In this document: positions 24,505 to 33,211 of the stretch, piece after piece
How the letters are laid out: every line of letters begins with the position of its first letter
Position numbering within the stretch: position 1 is the stretch's first letter
Source of the DNA: Bifidobacterium callitrichidarum
Lineage (GTDB): Bacteria > Actinomycetota > Actinomycetes > Actinomycetales > Bifidobacteriaceae
Direction: 5' to 3'
DNA: 64,000 bases
Assembly: GCF_003129905.1 (NCBI RefSeq)
Contig: NZ_QFFM01000012.1
Span: 1 to 64,000 of the forward strand
Program-made: the position numbers and the translations under genes
The notes under the pieces: model-generated
What the model was told of the DNA's origin: nothing
Seen by the model: the letters and a program-made list of their open reading frames with translations, nothing else
Databases searched by the model: none

Positions 24505-25176
24505 ATGAAAACGCCGCGCCACCCTCCGTTCACCTCGAAGCAGCAGAATGAAGACGTGAGAACGGAAACGGATTGGATGCGGGGCGACGAACGGCTCGCC
24601 CGCAGGGTGTGGCTGCGCCGCCGCGGCCATTGGATCCTGTTCACCTTGGCGGCGGTGTCGGTCTCCATGGGCGTGGCCGGCCTGATCCTCGCGCCGCTCG
24701 ACGACTGGATGAAACGGTCCACCCACGGCGATCCGCCGTTCGACGTGGGCATGGTCGTGGTCGTCCTCGTACCGACCGCCGCCGTCCTGTACGCGGCATC
24801 CTACCTGCTTTGGCGGCTTCGCGGCCGTCCGGAGCATCTGCTCGCCGCTTCCACCAAGGGGTGGCCGGTCCGTCCGGTCGCGTTCCCGGACTCGAAAGAC
24901 GATGACGGCGATTCGGTCAGGGCCGACATCGAATACATCCTGTTCACCCAGGATGCGGACCGGACGTTCGCCGTGCCGCTGCGGGCGGGCTCCGGCACGC
25001 GCACCGGCGTCGTCACGGTGCGCGACGGGCGCATCCGGCTCGACGAAGTGCGCGACGTGCCCGCCCGCCGGCTGCGGCCAGCCGACGGGCGGAACGTATG
25101 GCTGGAGGACGGACTGGAATACGACGACGACTCGGACGCGCTACTCGTCATAGGGAGGACTCAGCCGGTTTCGTGA
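24505..25176 (+). CDS. membrane protein, about 223 aa
   Basis: Two transmembrane segments (GHWILFTLAAVSVSMGVAG and VGMVVVVLVPTAAVLYAASY) and a C-terminal soluble domain ending LLVIGRTQPVS. The start is uncertain: ATG at 24505 or GTG at 24556. The open frame extends to 24121 but overlaps the MazG-like gene and reads like a shadow there. Ends 16 nt into the convergent GNAT gene. Confidence 0.65.
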   Translation: MKTPRHPPFTSKQQNEDVRTETDWMRGDERLARRVWLRRRGHWILFTLAAVSVSMGVAGLILAPLDDWMKRSTHGDPPFDVGMVVVVLVPTAAVLYAASYLLWRLRGRPEHLLAASTKGWPVRPVAFPDSKDDDGDSVRADIEYILFTQDADRTFAVPLRAGSGTRTGVVTVRDGRIRLDEVRDVPARRLRPADGRNVWLEDGLEYDDDSDALLVIGRTQPVS

Positions 25177-25745
25177 AGAACGGCGGAATCCCAGACAGGG
25201 GAATTCGTCGGAAGAAAATACTCAAGATAGCGTCCTTCGATTCTGCGGCCATCACCCGGCTCAGCGAATCCGAAACGTTCAAATAATCTTCGTGATTCCG
25301 TATTCCGGTAATCGATGAGGGCGCTGGTTTCTCTGCTGAACCCTTTGATTTTTGCGTTTTCAGAGATGAACTTGAGAGCGTGGGCCAATAGCTTACCGCC
25401 AATCCCATGTTCGCGTTCATCTAGACGTCTGGCGATGTATGCGATGTAATAACCGCCATCCCCGTGAGATAGCTCCACCCAACAGATACCAAGAATGCGG
25501 TAATAATCACATTCCTCATCGCTTTCCACGTAGAGGATAACTTGATGATTGGACGGGTCATACCAGACGGGTGACGTGATGAGGAAATCTTCCACCTCCG
25601 ACTGCCAGCGGTAAGCCCAATACCCGAATCGCGATTCGGCGGCATCTGGAACTGGATTAGCGAAATGCTCAGCGCATCTGAAATCGCCGAACACATCGGA
25701 AAAACGGGAATCTCCGATATCAGTCCATTCTCTGATGGGATTCAT
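25161..25745 (-). CDS. GNAT-family N-acetyltransferase
   Basis: 194 aa. Motif A-like RRLDEREHGIGGKLLAHAL and the late IDYRNTESRRLFERFGF are typical of GNAT proteins. The preceding 62-aa gene overlaps it by 26 nt, the arrangement of GNAT toxin-antitoxin pairs, but the upstream protein is not a known antitoxin type. Confidence 0.8.
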   Translation of the reverse strand: MNPIREWTDIGDSRFSDVFGDFRCAEHFANPVPDAAESRFGYWAYRWQSEVEDFLITSPVWYDPSNHQVILYVESDEECDYYRILGICWVELSHGDGGYYIAYIARRLDEREHGIGGKLLAHALKFISENAKIKGFSRETSALIDYRNTESRRLFERFGFAEPGDGRRIEGRYLEYFLPTNSPVWDSAVLHETG

Positions 25746-25908
25746 CCACGGACCGCCGAATCGAAGCCAACGAAGGCATGGTGTCGAGACGACGTTCGGC
25801 CCTGGCCCTGCGAGCCATACGGCTCATATCGACGATGGTGGGGATTCCGTTTTCACGGAAGTAGCGAGCCTGCTCCTCTTTGGTCATACTCGCGAGCACG
25901 GAATTCAT
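25720..25908 (-). CDS. small protein paired with the GNAT gene, 62 aa
   Basis: MNSVLASMTKEEQARYF, then GIPTIVDMSRMARRARAE; basic and helical. Overlaps the acetyltransferase gene and ends in SIRRSVDESHQRMD. Could be an antitoxin-like partner; not recognised. Confidence 0.65.
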   Translation of the reverse strand: MNSVLASMTKEEQARYFRENGIPTIVDMSRMARRARAERRLDTMPSLASIRRSVDESHQRMD

Positions 25909-25989
25909 AATCCGACACCTCCTTCCAATGAATTCGATTATCAGTCTTTCATGCTAATTCTATATCGGCGATATCACATCGCGGATGAC

Positions 25990-26439
25990 TTAATCGGCAA
26001 CATTCACGTTCTCCCCCAGCAGTCCGCCAATCGTCGCGTCGACGTCATCGAACGCCGTGCGGATCCGATGCCATGCGGCGGTGCGGCGGGCGCGTTCGTC
26101 CGCATCCGCGCATTCGAGTCCGCCTATGGTGGAGGTCAGTTCGGCGGCGAGCCGCGTGGCGCGTGTCCTAGCGTCCACGAGGTGTTCGCGCACCACAGCC
26201 TCACTCCGGACGGCACCCTCGTAGTCGTTGACCGACAGGCGGACGACCGACTCGACCTCGGGCCGCAGGGTCACGTGCCCGTTGTCCGCATCCTCGAAGA
26301 CCGGAATCGAATCGACGGTCAGCAAATCACCGTACGCGCGCAACAGGCCGGTCAGACGCCGGCCCGAAATAGTGACGCGCACCGGCTGACAGACGAGCCG
26401 GTCGAATGACATCGAATCCCACCAATTAGCCTCGGACAT
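25990..26439 (-). CDS. hypothetical protein, 149 aa
   Basis: Start MSEANWWDSMSFDRLVCQ with AAAGGA upstream. N-terminal strands (PVRVTISGRRLTGLL and SIPVFEDADNGHVTL) look like a small beta-barrel, followed by a long helical region. Divergent from the gene at 26544. Confidence 0.72.
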   Translation of the reverse strand: MSEANWWDSMSFDRLVCQPVRVTISGRRLTGLLRAYGDLLTVDSIPVFEDADNGHVTLRPEVESVVRLSVNDYEGAVRSEAVVREHLVDARTRATRLAAELTSTIGGLECADADERARRTAAWHRIRTAFDDVDATIGGLLGENVNVAD

Positions 26440-26543
26440 GACGCGAATCCTTTCCGACAGGGGATCAGGATAATGGTCCGGATATGCGTCCCGGATCACG
26501 GGACCGGGTAAACGCATACGGCCGACAACGGGAGGGGAAGATC

Positions 26544-26903
26544 ATGGAAGACTACCGACTGAAGACGTCATTCACGGTGCCCGCGGTTGATGATGCCGGG
26601 TTCGCGGCGCTCGCGGGCGGATTCCAGCGCCGGCTCACGGCGGCCGACGGCATCACCGACGCGACCGTGCTGGCCGACATCGCCGGCCATCGGCTTCACG
26701 TGGGTTTCGACGTCAAGGCCAAATCGTTCAGGGACGCCAACTACCGGTGCGCGCGTCTTATCCTCGAAACGCTCGCATCCTCCGACGGGATGGTGGGGGT
26801 CATCGACTTCGATTCGCTGCCGGATCGCAAGGCGGTCGAGGAGGCGGGTCGGCCGTACATGACGCACGTGGTACGGCAGTTGACCCAGGTCCGGCGGGGC
26901 TGA
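26544..26903 (+). CDS. hypothetical protein, 119 aa
   Basis: Start MEDYRLKTSFTVPAVDD with GGAGGGG upstream. Alpha/beta pattern with RLHVGFDVKAKSFRDA. One of few plus-strand genes in the block. Unknown. Confidence 0.72.
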   Translation: MEDYRLKTSFTVPAVDDAGFAALAGGFQRRLTAADGITDATVLADIAGHRLHVGFDVKAKSFRDANYRCARLILETLASSDGMVGVIDFDSLPDRKAVEEAGRPYMTHVVRQLTQVRRG

Positions 26904-27188
26904 TCCTCAATGAGGACGCATATGATGGTTCGTGCCGGGCCGGTGTGGTGATCTTCAGGGTTTCCGTCTTCGGAGTCCCCGGTACCCGTGGAAGGAAGAT
27001 CTAGCCTCCCGATTGGGCGAAACCGCTGGAACATGCGGGAATCGTGCTGCCGTGTCCGCGACATGCGGCACGGGTCGGCCCGGACATGGCCCTGCCTCCG
27101 ATAAGGGGTGGGGCCATTCATTCTCGTAGAATGACGGCGTTTCCCTACCGGAACTTCCATGATTAGCCGCGAATGGTATACTGTCGAA

Positions 27189-27312
27189 CGACAGTACCCC
27201 TCCAAGGATAGCCTTCATCCTATTGATGAAGTGAATCTCCTAAAATGCGAGACGGTCATTTGACGGAAGGCCACATGCCAGTCCACGAAGGATTCGGCAT
27301 GCGGCCTTTCCC
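27189..27312 (+). ncRNA. candidate structured small RNA 1
   Basis: TATACT at 27177-27182 precedes CTGTCGAACGACAG. The candidate ends at AAGGCCACATGCC (27267-27279) and GGCATGCGGCCTT (27296-27308), 12 of 13 pairs, followed by TCCCCCTTC, a weak terminator tail. Purely structural evidence. Confidence 0.35.
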
Positions 27313-27405
27313 CCTTCTGCTTTGGACATCCGACGATTTCGTGTATAGCGTCGAATAATCCCTTCGCGTTCCGACCGACGTGAAGTGCGATGGTATGCTA
27401 AGTAA

Positions 27406-27519
27406 TCAGCACGTAGGGAAGCGCCGGTGCGCTGGCGCGGCTCGCCTCCGACGGGACCGGACTCCGGTTCCATCGGACAGGACGGCGGTGGAATCCGATT
27501 TCACCGCCGTTTCTCGTTT
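27406..27519 (+). ncRNA. candidate structured small RNA 2
   Basis: TATGCT at 27394-27399 could be its -10. Hairpins GCGCC/GGCGC (27421-27438) and ACCGG/CCGGT follow, and ACGGCGGTG (27482-27490) with CACCGCCGT (27502-27510) plus TTCTCGTTT makes a good terminator. No coding frame with a ribosome site. Confidence 0.42.
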
Positions 27520-27577
27520 CCGTACCATTCCGTTCCTGCACTGTAGGCCGCCAGGAACATCATGAACATCTCCCCCG

Positions 27578-27760
27578 TCATGCTTCGGCGAGACGCCGGA
27601 TGGTTTCCGGATCGTCCTTCTCATCGAAGATACATGGGTCGATTTCAACCCAGTTACAAGCCATGTGTTCGTCGATGGAACGCTGGATTTTCTCACGGCT
27701 TCTTCCGCTTCGACCGGATTGCCTACCGGAGGATTCCGGTTCAATCCCGTTCTCGACCAT
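27578..27760 (-). CDS. hypothetical small protein, 60 aa
   Basis: GGAAGGA lies 6 nt before ATG. N-terminus is Ser/Arg-rich; the second half SIDEHMACNWVEIDPCIFDE is more protein-like. Unknown. Confidence 0.55.
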   Translation of the reverse strand: MVENGIEPESSGRQSGRSGRSREKIQRSIDEHMACNWVEIDPCIFDEKDDPETIRRLAEA

Positions 27761-28216
27761 GGGATTCCTTCCGATCCAATAGAGGAAGGGACGACCACCG
27801 GAGTATCCGATCGCCGTCCCTTCCCGAGATGAGCCAGAGCGGCGTGTTCGCCGCCTTTCAGCCTGCGCCCATTCTATGCATCAATCCACGCCTCGAATCA
27901 TCAGCCCGACTGCCCCCTCTAGTGACGGAATGATTTGGCCGGGGAAGACCGGCGTCCTTGGATCACCGGCTCCCCGCCGAGGCCCTTATGACGACTCCCG
28001 CGAAGCCAATCCACACCCATCCGAAAACGGATACGTCACCCACGCCCCCGATCCGGACCGTTCCCGATCCGCACCGCAATGTTTTATCGTCCCCGTGGTG
28101 GGACACATTCGCATGTTCTCTGGTTTTGCAACCATCACGCCATTCATGCTTGGCGACGGGATCCGTTTTAACGTGAGGAGGCCGACACGACGGGATATGT
28201 CACCCCGTAAGATCAA
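27761..28216. other. non-coding stretch with hairpins
   Basis: GGAAGGGACG (about 27784-27793) with CGTCCCTTCC (about 27815-27824) forms a 10-bp stem upstream of the 27760 gene. GCGGCG/CGCCGC (about 27841-27856) follows. Open frames here look like shadows. Confidence 0.45.
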
Positions 28217-28354
28217 TCATACCGGGCGTCGCCTGGATTGGATTAGCTCCTCACGGAGCCTGACCGCAAGACGGGAAAGCCGCTCATCCCGCTTCACCCG
28301 ACGCTCGTACTCCTCACGCATCCAGGTCTTTTCCTCACTCGTGGGTTCGGCCAT
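28217..28354 (-). CDS. very small charged protein, 45 aa
   Basis: ATG at 28352-28354 with GGAGACTTCG upstream; stop TGA at 28217-28219. Sequence starts MAEPTSEEKTWMREEYE and ends IQSRRRPV: a single highly charged helix. It directly follows the AAA ATPase gene (18 nt) and could be its partner. Confidence 0.6.
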   Translation of the reverse strand: MAEPTSEEKTWMREEYERRVKRDERLSRLAVRLREELIQSRRRPV

Positions 28355-28371
28355 CGAAGTCTCCTTTCGCG

Positions 28372-29814
28372 TCACAATAGAGCTTGTCGAAGCGCAGCCA
28401 TCCTATCGTCATCCGGCGGCTCCGACATCCTCTCTAAATCACGGATATGCCCCAGCATGGCCGGATTACTAGCTACGCGCAGAGCCGCGCCGATGCGTTC
28501 GTCGGATGATTCCCCTACCATGCGGTTCTTCCGGTCGAGGGTGGTCAGATACCGGTTGCGGGCATTCCCGGAGCCGGCGTGACGGAAGGGCTCAAATCCA
28601 TCGGAGGGATCGCCGGTGGCCAGAGTGATGGTGTTCGCCGGTCGCGGCAGGACCTCCAGCGCTCGCAGATTGTGCGCGGCGAACACGAGCTGTCCCCGTA
28701 TTCCTGAAGCCATCTGCCTGATCAGTTCCCCGAAGAGAACTTCGTGGATTCCCTCGTCGATACCATCGATGGCGACAAGGGCGTCCGGATCGTTGTAGGC
28801 GCGAATGCAGTACGAGAGCATTCGGATAATGCGAATGACACCTTCGGATTCAAGGCGGAGAGGGAACGACGCGCCTCCCCTGGAGGCCATGACCTCCACG
28901 CGGGTTCGCCTGTTGCCCGCATCGTCCGACGATGCCGGGGATTCCCGCAGCGACAGTCTCAGATTCGGTATCAGGGTCGGGAGGATCATGTTGTATGTTC
29001 CGATGGTCTCCCGGAATTGGCCGAGCGGGGCGTCGGCCAGAAGATTCGTCCGCAGCAGGTCGAGTGAAGTGAAGTCGTCCTCTCCCTTGCCGGGAATTTC
29101 CGTCGCGTCTCCCCTCCATGCAAGGCACACGTGAATGTCGTTATGGGCATGGTCTGCCAGAATCCTTACCGCTTCGGAAACCGGCGCGAACTTCGTCCTG
29201 ATGTATTCACGGGAACGCGCCGACAGTCCGTCCGCATGAAGCCCGACCTCGACCAGATGCCCCAGCATGGTCGTCCCGTCGGCCTTGTTGCGGGATATGG
29301 CCGCGTATGGGGCGAACAGGAACGACGCGCCTTCGAATCGTTCGGCTCGCTCGAAGAGATTCATGTCACCCCGGACCCCATCCAGGGACAGGAGGGAGCG
29401 CCAGACGTAGGCCGGTTGCAACGAGACACCGTCGGACCCCACGGTGCGGCCGATGATCGTACGACCCATCCTCAGCGTCTCGCCGACCACATGGGCGCGG
29501 CCATCCCCGCCCGCCACCAATATCACCGAATATTCGACGCAGGAGGTTTTCCCCACCCCTTCGACGCGGTATGTCGCGGTCAGGGTCGCCGAACGGGTGT
29601 CGTTGTTCACCACTTCCGCACTGCCCTCGGGAAGCCGTTCGCCCCTCATAAGCCGGCGAAGGATGTCCATTGCTTCGATGACGCAGGTCTTTCCCGATCC
29701 GTTCGGACCATACAGTCCCATGATCGACCCGCCGGATTCGAGATCATGGAAGTCGATGACGCCATGGACGACATTCCTCACGCCGTCCAGTTCCAGTCGG
29801 ATCATCCTTATCAT
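28372..29814 (-). CDS. AAA ATPase of the OLD/RloA-like group
   Basis: 480 aa. Walker A GLYGPNGSGKT near residue 34, a late signature-like RLESEGVIRIIRML and Walker B ALVAIDGIDEGIHEVLF near residue 355, then FAAHN. The long insert between Walker A and B is typical of SMC/ABC-like defence ATPases. Partner genes such as a nuclease are not seen; only the 45-aa gene follows it. A role in defence is possible but unproven. Confidence 0.78.
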   Translation of the reverse strand: MIRMIRLELDGVRNVVHGVIDFHDLESGGSIMGLYGPNGSGKTCVIEAMDILRRLMRGERLPEGSAEVVNNDTRSATLTATYRVEGVGKTSCVEYSVILVAGGDGRAHVVGETLRMGRTIIGRTVGSDGVSLQPAYVWRSLLSLDGVRGDMNLFERAERFEGASFLFAPYAAISRNKADGTTMLGHLVEVGLHADGLSARSREYIRTKFAPVSEAVRILADHAHNDIHVCLAWRGDATEIPGKGEDDFTSLDLLRTNLLADAPLGQFRETIGTYNMILPTLIPNLRLSLRESPASSDDAGNRRTRVEVMASRGGASFPLRLESEGVIRIIRMLSYCIRAYNDPDALVAIDGIDEGIHEVLFGELIRQMASGIRGQLVFAAHNLRALEVLPRPANTITLATGDPSDGFEPFRHAGSGNARNRYLTTLDRKNRMVGESSDERIGAALRVASNPAMLGHIRDLERMSEPPDDDRMAALRQALL

Positions 29815-29848
29815 TCCGGTTTTCTCCCACTTGGCGAAAAAGAGAATC

Positions 29849-29878
29849 GGGGGCGACGCCTTTCAGGACACCGCCCCC
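29849..29878 (-). terminator. Rho-independent terminator
   Basis: GGGGGCG and CGCCCCC enclose a 16-nt loop; TTCTCTTTTTC follows on the minus strand. Ends the operon at 29980. Confidence 0.7.
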
Positions 29879-29979
29879 AATCGGGGAAGACCACCCCGGA
29901 GAAAACCGGGGCAACCTTGATGCAATCCATTGTAATCGAACCCCCTACGCCGGCCGAACGACGGATCCGGGTGCCGCCT

Positions 29980-30792
29980 TCACGCCGCATCCCTCCCGTA
30001 TCGTGCCGCCCAGTCGGCGGCCAGTCCGTCCGGGTCCGGCCATGTCCGGCCCGCCGCCGTCGCGGCCAGACCGCCCTCGTCCCATGCGAGATTGGCGGAC
30101 GCCTCGTCGAACCGTTCCGTCGGCCCGCCGTCCGCGCCGATGCGGCCGGGCGTGAGCCGGCCCGCGAAGTAGGCGACCGTCAGATCCGGGTCGAGACGGC
30201 GCAGCCCGTCCTCCAGGCGGCCGACCCACGCCTCCTCGACGTCCAGCGCCACGCGGTCGAGCATGTCGTCCAGGAGTCCGGCCAGCCCGTCGTCGTCGGC
30301 GGTCGCCGTATGTCGCCCGTCCGTGACGATGATCGGCGCGGACGCATCCGGGACGATGAGGCGCAGCGGGGTGATGCCCGGCATGTTCCAGATGAGGCAC
30401 CCCTCGGTCCCGTACGCCCATTGCGGGGCGTCCGCCCCGAACCGGCGGGCCAGACGGTATCCGAGCACGTCCTCGGCCCGGTGGATCCGGACCCGTCGGC
30501 GCGCGGAGTCGACCAGGGTGCGGACGGCGGATGCCAGCCATTCGGCCAGCCCGTCGTCCGCCATACGACCCGCCTCGCAGACGGCCTCCCATTCGCCGTC
30601 GATCCACGCGGACGATCGCAGGAAGACGGCGGCCATGTCCCCCGCCGCATTGACGGAGCCTTCCAGGAGAATGCTGTCGGATACGCACATGGACGTCCGC
30701 CCGTCCCGCGCCGCGGGCGCGGACCCGTCCGGCATGGCCTGGACGAACGCCGCGGCGATGATGTCGGTGATGGGTGTCCGGGTTCCGGTCAT
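29980..30792 (-). CDS. hypothetical protein, 270 aa, GRTWxDP C-terminal motif
   Basis: Start MTGTRTPITDIIAAAF with AAAGGA upstream; the open frame extends to 31098 but overlaps the membrane-protein gene. Very GC-rich. Ends AAGRTWPDPDGLAADWAARY, the same motif as at the end of the 18001 protein. Unknown. Confidence 0.72.
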   Translation of the reverse strand: MTGTRTPITDIIAAAFVQAMPDGSAPAARDGRTSMCVSDSILLEGSVNAAGDMAAVFLRSSAWIDGEWEAVCEAGRMADDGLAEWLASAVRTLVDSARRRVRIHRAEDVLGYRLARRFGADAPQWAYGTEGCLIWNMPGITPLRLIVPDASAPIIVTDGRHTATADDDGLAGLLDDMLDRVALDVEEAWVGRLEDGLRRLDPDLTVAYFAGRLTPGRIGADGGPTERFDEASANLAWDEGGLAATAAGRTWPDPDGLAADWAARYGRDAA

Positions 30793-31274
30793 AAGGTGAT
30801 TCCTTTCGTGGTGGAAATACAAATGAACGTGCACCATGCCGCCTGGGGGATTGTCGGCCAGTACAGCAGGCAGGTCCCCTCGTACCTGAACAGCCGCAGC
30901 CGCACCGGATTCTCCGGCGGCAGCCATATGCCCCGGCATACGCCGATGTTCGCCAACGACAGCACGGCGGCCAGCATGAGTTCGGGGAGCATAAACAGCC
31001 CCATCAGGGAAACGGCCCGCAGATCGCCGAACCCGACGGCGAACACGGCGGCGAACAGCAGGTGGACGAGAAGCCAGAGCAGGAAGGCGGCGGGCCATAC
31101 CCTGCGACCCGCCTCGTCAGATTCGACGGCCTCGTAGCCGAACCCCAGCCATTTCGCGCATCCCCTTCCATCGGCCATGAAGCGCAACCTGGCAGGCAGG
31201 GTGCATGCCTCCATGACCAGGATGGCCGCCCAGGCGAAGGCCATCAGCAGGCGAACCGTCATATCCACTGTCAT
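30789..31274 (-). CDS. membrane protein, 161 aa
   Basis: Start MTVDMTVRLLMAFAWAA, ATGA overlap with the upstream stop. About four transmembrane segments. Belongs to the chain 33096-29980. Confidence 0.7.
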   Translation of the reverse strand: MTVDMTVRLLMAFAWAAILVMEACTLPARLRFMADGRGCAKWLGFGYEAVESDEAGRRVWPAAFLLWLLVHLLFAAVFAVGFGDLRAVSLMGLFMLPELMLAAVLSLANIGVCRGIWLPPENPVRLRLFRYEGTCLLYWPTIPQAAWCTFICISTTKGITL

Positions 31275-31903
31275 GATTCCCCCAGTCGGATACGTGACAG
31301 TGGTCCCAGGGCGCGCAGCCGGGCCGCGCCGATCGCGGCGCCGGGATCCGGCCAGCGGCCGTCCCCCTCGCCCGCCGCGTCGAAGATCCGCCGCCATCGG
31401 CCCGACCCGTCCCGCAGCAGGATACCCCCGTCGCGGGTGCGGTACAGACCCGGTTCGCCGGGCGTCAGACGCAGGTCGCGGACGATGGCGGCGATATTTC
31501 GGCGCGGCACCCACACGGGGTCGGGCCCCGAACCCATGCGGACGCGCACGCGGCGGCCGTCCGCCCTCCCGGCGTACGGGAACAGGCCGGGCACGCCCCT
31601 CAGTTCGACGCGGTCGCCCGCCAGGGGCGCGGCGTCCGCGCCGAGACGCATGGGATCGACCCGCGTCAGGCCGCGTGCGGCGGGCAGCGGCTCCACCGGA
31701 TGATGCGGGGAGGCGGCGTCGAACACCGAGACCGGCGGGTCGAGCCGGTCGGACACGACGGACACGACGACCGTCGAAGCCGTCCCGTCGCCCGTCATGG
31801 CGAGCGTGCCTTCGACGAGCCGATCGAACACGTCGAGCAGGACGGGCGTGCCCTCCAGTTCGATCGGGGTCAGGCCCGTCCAGAACGGTTGCGTATCGGT
31901 CAT
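31271..31903 (-). CDS. PGLY-family protein, 210 aa
   Basis: AAAGGAGGG before ATG. Residues about 70-200 match the family domain: VWVPRRNIAAIVRDLRL, EPGLYRTRDGG, LLRDGSGRWRRIFD and LGPLSRI. Extremely GC-rich. Unknown function. Confidence 0.7.
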   Translation of the reverse strand: MTDTQPFWTGLTPIELEGTPVLLDVFDRLVEGTLAMTGDGTASTVVVSVVSDRLDPPVSVFDAASPHHPVEPLPAARGLTRVDPMRLGADAAPLAGDRVELRGVPGLFPYAGRADGRRVRVRMGSGPDPVWVPRRNIAAIVRDLRLTPGEPGLYRTRDGGILLRDGSGRWRRIFDAAGEGDGRWPDPGAAIGAARLRALGPLSRIRLGES

Positions 31904-32079
31904 CAACCCTCCTTTCCGCGGGAGTCGGCCGGATCATCGTGATGCGGCAGCGGGTCGCGGATGCGGAACGGGTTGGCGAACGGGCTCGTCCGGCCCAGCA
32001 GCCGGAACACCGCGTTGACGGTCAGCGCGAACACGGCGGCGAACAGGACACCCAGGACGAACGCGAGAAGCGAATCCAT
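31903..32079 (-). CDS. small membrane protein, 58 aa
   Basis: MDSLLAFVLGVLFAAVFAL is one transmembrane helix; polar tail. GGAGG 8 nt before the ATG. Overlaps both neighbours. Confidence 0.7.
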   Translation of the reverse strand: MDSLLAFVLGVLFAAVFALTVNAVFRLLGRTSPFANPFRIRDPLPHHDDPADSRGKEG

Positions 32080-32597
32080 CAGGTCTCCTCCCCGTCGTGT
32101 TCGTCGAGGGCCTTCATGAAGTCCTCCTCCGCACACGGCCTCCATACGGCCTCGTCCACCGGGTCGCCTACGGGCGTGGGCCCGACGCCGACGGACGCCC
32201 ATGCGGCCGCGCCACGAGCGAACGATCCGGTCCAGCGGACGATTTCCCCGTCAAACGTGTATGATGTCGTCCCCGCCGGCAGGCCTGGTATTGACGGCAT
32301 CTGATATGCGAGCGCGTCGAGCATCCTGCGTCCGGTCGCGTTCCTCACGAACGGGTAGCTGCGGAGGCGGCTGTCCGGTTTCGTCCATTGGCCGGGCAGG
32401 CGGGACGTGTCGCCGGTCACGGCGAACGTCTCCATGTCGCCAGTGAACGGGTTGCGGCCGATGCGGGCGCGCACGCCGTATTTGGTCTCGAATTCTTTCA
32501 CTGCGTCCCTGAACGCCTGTAGCCGGTCCACTGCGTCATGGATGGCGGCGACCGTCGCTGGATCGGTCGTGGTCCAGTAGGTTCGGTTTTCGGTCAT
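32079..32597 (-). CDS. hypothetical protein, 172 aa
   Basis: Starts MTENRTYWTTTDPATVAA; contains FETKYGVRARIGRNPFTGD, a compact conserved-looking block. Soluble. Coupled by overlaps. Family not recognised. Confidence 0.72.
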   Translation of the reverse strand: MTENRTYWTTTDPATVAAIHDAVDRLQAFRDAVKEFETKYGVRARIGRNPFTGDMETFAVTGDTSRLPGQWTKPDSRLRSYPFVRNATGRRMLDALAYQMPSIPGLPAGTTSYTFDGEIVRWTGSFARGAAAWASVGVGPTPVGDPVDEAVWRPCAEEDFMKALDEHDGEET

Positions 32598-32686
32598 GAT
32601 TCCTCCGATTCGGTTCCGATGGCCGGTGCCGCGCCCGTCTCCGGGGCGAACGGGATGATGTGATGCAGGCCCGCCCCGTGCATCAT
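32594..32686 (-). CDS. possible 30-aa coupling peptide
   Basis: Begins ATGATG overlapping the upstream stop and ends TGA overlapping the next start, so it bridges 32683 and 32597 exactly. Sequence MMHGAGLHHIIPFAPE then an acidic tail. It may simply couple translation. Confidence 0.35.
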   Translation of the reverse strand: MMHGAGLHHIIPFAPETGAAPAIGTESEES

Positions 32687-33096
32687 TCGTCCCACACGTC
32701 GATGCGGGTCAGAGGCGCTGCCCTGCGCACGCATTCCACGGGCACGACACGGGGGCGGGTGCCCCAGCACAGGTCGTCCTCGATGAGAAGCGAGGCATAC
32801 GTCAGCCGGTGCCAGGCGCCCTCCCTGTCGAGCATGAACACGGTGTGCTTCGCGCCGCGATAAAGTCCCGGCCGATCAGGCAGCGGGGCCGGGGCGCGCA
32901 GAATCGCCTCGATGTTCCTGTCGTCGATCCACGCGGGCTTCGGGCCGGTGCCCAGGCGTACGGCCACGCCGCGCCCGTTCGTCCGCCCGTCGTATGGCAG
33001 CGGCGGGTCGAAGCCGCGGACGACCACCAGATCGCCCTTGCGCATCATGGCCGGACCCGTGTAGTCCAGCCGCTCCATGTCGTCGCATTCGTTCAT
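32683..33096 (-). CDS. PGLY-family protein, 137 aa
   Basis: Start MNECDDMERLDYTGP with GGGAAGGGAAG upstream. Minimal version of the family: YTGPAMMRKGDLVVVRG, AWIDDRNIEAILRA, RPGLYRGAKH, FMLDREGAWHRL and APLTRIDVWDE, end to end. Shares this with 15749 and 31271. Confidence 0.73.
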   Translation of the reverse strand: MNECDDMERLDYTGPAMMRKGDLVVVRGFDPPLPYDGRTNGRGVAVRLGTGPKPAWIDDRNIEAILRAPAPLPDRPGLYRGAKHTVFMLDREGAWHRLTYASLLIEDDLCWGTRPRVVPVECVRRAAPLTRIDVWDE

Positions 33097-33211
33097 TTCT
33101 TCCCTTCCCTTCGAGGAATCCGATGACCCTGACGCAATCCCCACCCATGCCGCCGCCGGAGCGGACGGCCTCGCATGCGATCACGGCGTCAACGCCATCC
33201 GCAAACCGTTT

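Larger units (their letters stand above)
26904..27577. other. hairpin-rich non-coding stretch
   Basis: No gene with a ribosome site is seen. Several stems lie close together: GATCTTC/GAAGATC (about 26951-27001), GGCCC/GGGCC (27081-27115), TCATTCT/AGAATGA (27119-27135) and two longer ones described below. The density suggests small RNAs or an origin of transfer or replication. Confidence 0.5.

Noticed and set aside
27240-27473. 77-codon minus-strand frame
   Set aside because: It runs through two terminator-like hairpins and has no ribosome site.
27986-28216. 76-codon minus-strand frame
   Set aside because: TTG start without a ribosome site, and a composition unlike its neighbours.
29131-31137. 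668-codon plus-strand open frame
   Set aside because: It is antisense to several GC-rich genes and has an Arg/Pro/Gly-rich composition typical of a shadow frame.
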